This document shows positions 4,969 to 5,732 of a stretch of DNA of 5,732 nucleotides, piece by piece; position 1 is the stretch's first letter; each line of letters begins with the position of its first letter. The translations under genes were made by a program, and so were the position numbers. The stretch is from an uncultured Armatimonadota bacterium (GTDB taxonomy: Bacteria > Armatimonadota > Armatimonadia > Armatimonadales > Armatimonadaceae), in contig CAIRTT010000081.1 in NCBI GenBank assembly GCA_903881535.1, forward strand, positions 1 through 5,732. The letters run 5' to 3'. The notes under the pieces are model-generated. The model saw only the letters and a list, made by a program, of their open reading frames with translations, was not told the origin of the DNA and made no database searches.

Positions 4969-5732
4969 ATGAACTTTTCCATCAACACATCCCCTGAACA
5001 TGCATTCCCGACCGTGGATTTGAATGAAATCAAACCATCCACGGACGCGCTGGATGCGGTTCAACCCGAATTTGCGATCCAAAGACAAGTGCTACCGTTC
5101 GCAAGCGAAAATGGCATTCTGTATGTTGCGATTGGTAGTGTTGAGAATCTGGGAGCTGTGGATGAGCTTGGCATGGTTCTCGGGATACCCGTTCGGGCTG
5201 TTCTGGGTGACCCACAGCGCATTCGGGAACTGATTGAAGAAGTCTTTCTGGAGAAGATTCTTTCAGATCTCCCTGGTACTGCCGATGCTAGTGCTGCTAC
5301 CGAAATTGATGACACGACGGACTTGGCCGACCTCCAGAAAATGGCCGGTGAAACAGCTGTCGTTCAAATGGTCAATTTGATTTTCGCACAAGCTATCCGC
5401 GATGGTGCGAGTGATATTCACATCGAGCCGTACGAACGAGAAGTCAAAGTCCGAAGCCGTGTCGATGGAATGCTCCGCAGCACCTTAAACCCTCCCAAGA
5501 GAATGCACGCGGCGCTGATTTCCCGCCTCAAAATTCTAGGTGAGATGAATATCGCTGAGCGGCGTCTTCCTCAAGATGGACGTATCAAGCTTGTGATTGC
5601 GGGTCGCGCAATTGATGTCCGTGTGAGCATCGTCCCGACCGTTTTCGGCGAACGTGCTGTGATGCGTATTCTGGACAAAGGCACGGCGATGCTTGGGCTT
5701 GAAGAGCTCGGTATGCGCCCTGACCTACTAGG
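4969..5732 (+). CDS. GspE/PilB-family ATPase (type IV pilus or type II secretion), N-terminal part
   Basis: The gene runs off the right edge; 254 codons are present. Members are hexameric cytoplasmic ATPases that drive pilus assembly or type II secretion. Residues about 28-95 match the MshEN/T2SSE N-terminal domain ('EFAIQRQVLPFASENGILYVAIG'), followed by an acidic linker (100-125). The N2 domain then starts: 'AVVQMVNLIFAQAIRDGASDIHIEPYE' (130-156), VRSRVDGML (161-169), 'RLKILGEMNIAERRLPQDGRI' (186-206), RVSIVPTVFGERAVMRILD (218-236). These are strongly conserved family motifs. The window ends just before the expected Walker A, so catalytic residues and the PilB/GspE distinction are not visible. 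ATG 4969 is chosen because it gives the usual 25-35 residues before the first domain; the frame is open further upstream and a TTG at 4927 is an alternative. Neither has a clear ribosome site. Divergent from the response regulator. Confidence 0.92.
   Translation, partial: MNFSINTSPEHAFPTVDLNEIKPSTDALDAVQPEFAIQRQVLPFASENGILYVAIGSVENLGAVDELGMVLGIPVRAVLGDPQRIRELIEEVFLEKILSDLPGTADASAATEIDDTTDLADLQKMAGETAVVQMVNLIFAQAIRDGASDIHIEPYEREVKVRSRVDGMLRSTLNPPKRMHAALISRLKILGEMNIAERRLPQDGRIKLVIAGRAIDVRVSIVPTVFGERAVMRILDKGTAMLGLEELGMRPDLL
5012..5044 (+). other. Predicted stem-loop in the early coding region of the ATPase gene
   Basis: CCGTGGATTTGA (5012-5023) pairs with TCAAA plus TCCACGG (5030-5034 and 5038-5044): 12 perfect pairs interrupted only by a three-base bulge (5035-5037), with a six-base loop (5024-5029). 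In the mRNA it would cover about codons 15-26. It could slow or regulate translation, or be chance; the pairing itself is plain in the sequence. Confidence 0.45.

Noticed and set aside
4894..5315. Frames on the - strand (4894-5088, 5030-5215, 5061-5315) and + strand (5024-5233)
   Set aside because: They overlap the N-terminal domain of the GspE/PilB ATPase, whose motifs are convincing in another frame.

Overview
The window (base composition close to half G+C by eye) looks like a bacterial chromosome segment with tightly packed genes and no sign of mobile DNA, CRISPR, tRNA or rRNA. Taxonomy cannot be fixed from the sequence. The DSH form of the signal peptidase active-site box (from memory common in cyanobacteria and plastids, where many other bacteria have DSR), the weak use of Shine-Dalgarno sites and a type IV pilus/type II secretion ATPase suggest a diderm or cyanobacteria/Armatimonadota-like lineage rather than a proteobacterium or Bacillus. 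This is a low-confidence inference.

Left part (1-2056, + strand): the 3' end of an ABC transporter operon of the Bmp/nucleoside-simple sugar type (NupOPQ/RfuBCD-like). It holds the tail of a tandem ATP-binding subunit, then two different inner-membrane permeases. The first junction is a one-base stop/start overlap (TAGTG); the two permeases are 24 bases apart. The substrate-binding lipoprotein and most of the ATPase would lie before base 1.

Middle part (4834 down to 2129, - strand): a three-gene overlapping cluster read right to left. It encodes a PhoB/OmpR-type response regulator, a PhoR-like histidine kinase with a PAS-like N-terminus and no visible membrane segment, and a type I signal peptidase. 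The overlaps are 4 and 8 bases, so the three are almost certainly co-transcribed and translationally coupled. The cluster converges on the permease operon across 72 bases in which I see no convincing terminator.

Right part (4969-5732, + strand): the first 254 codons of a GspE/PilB-family assembly ATPase, divergent from the regulator. The 134-base divergent spacer carries a 19-base element that is both an inverted repeat and a pair of 7-base direct repeats with an 11-base period, the geometry used by PhoB/OmpR-family regulators. A strong predicted hairpin lies at about codons 15-26 of the ATPase gene.

I did not find a clearly new biological system. The points most worth a second look are the divergent operator-like element, the early hairpin in the pilus ATPase gene, and the tight linkage of a soluble-looking PhoR-type kinase to a signal peptidase with a large insertion.
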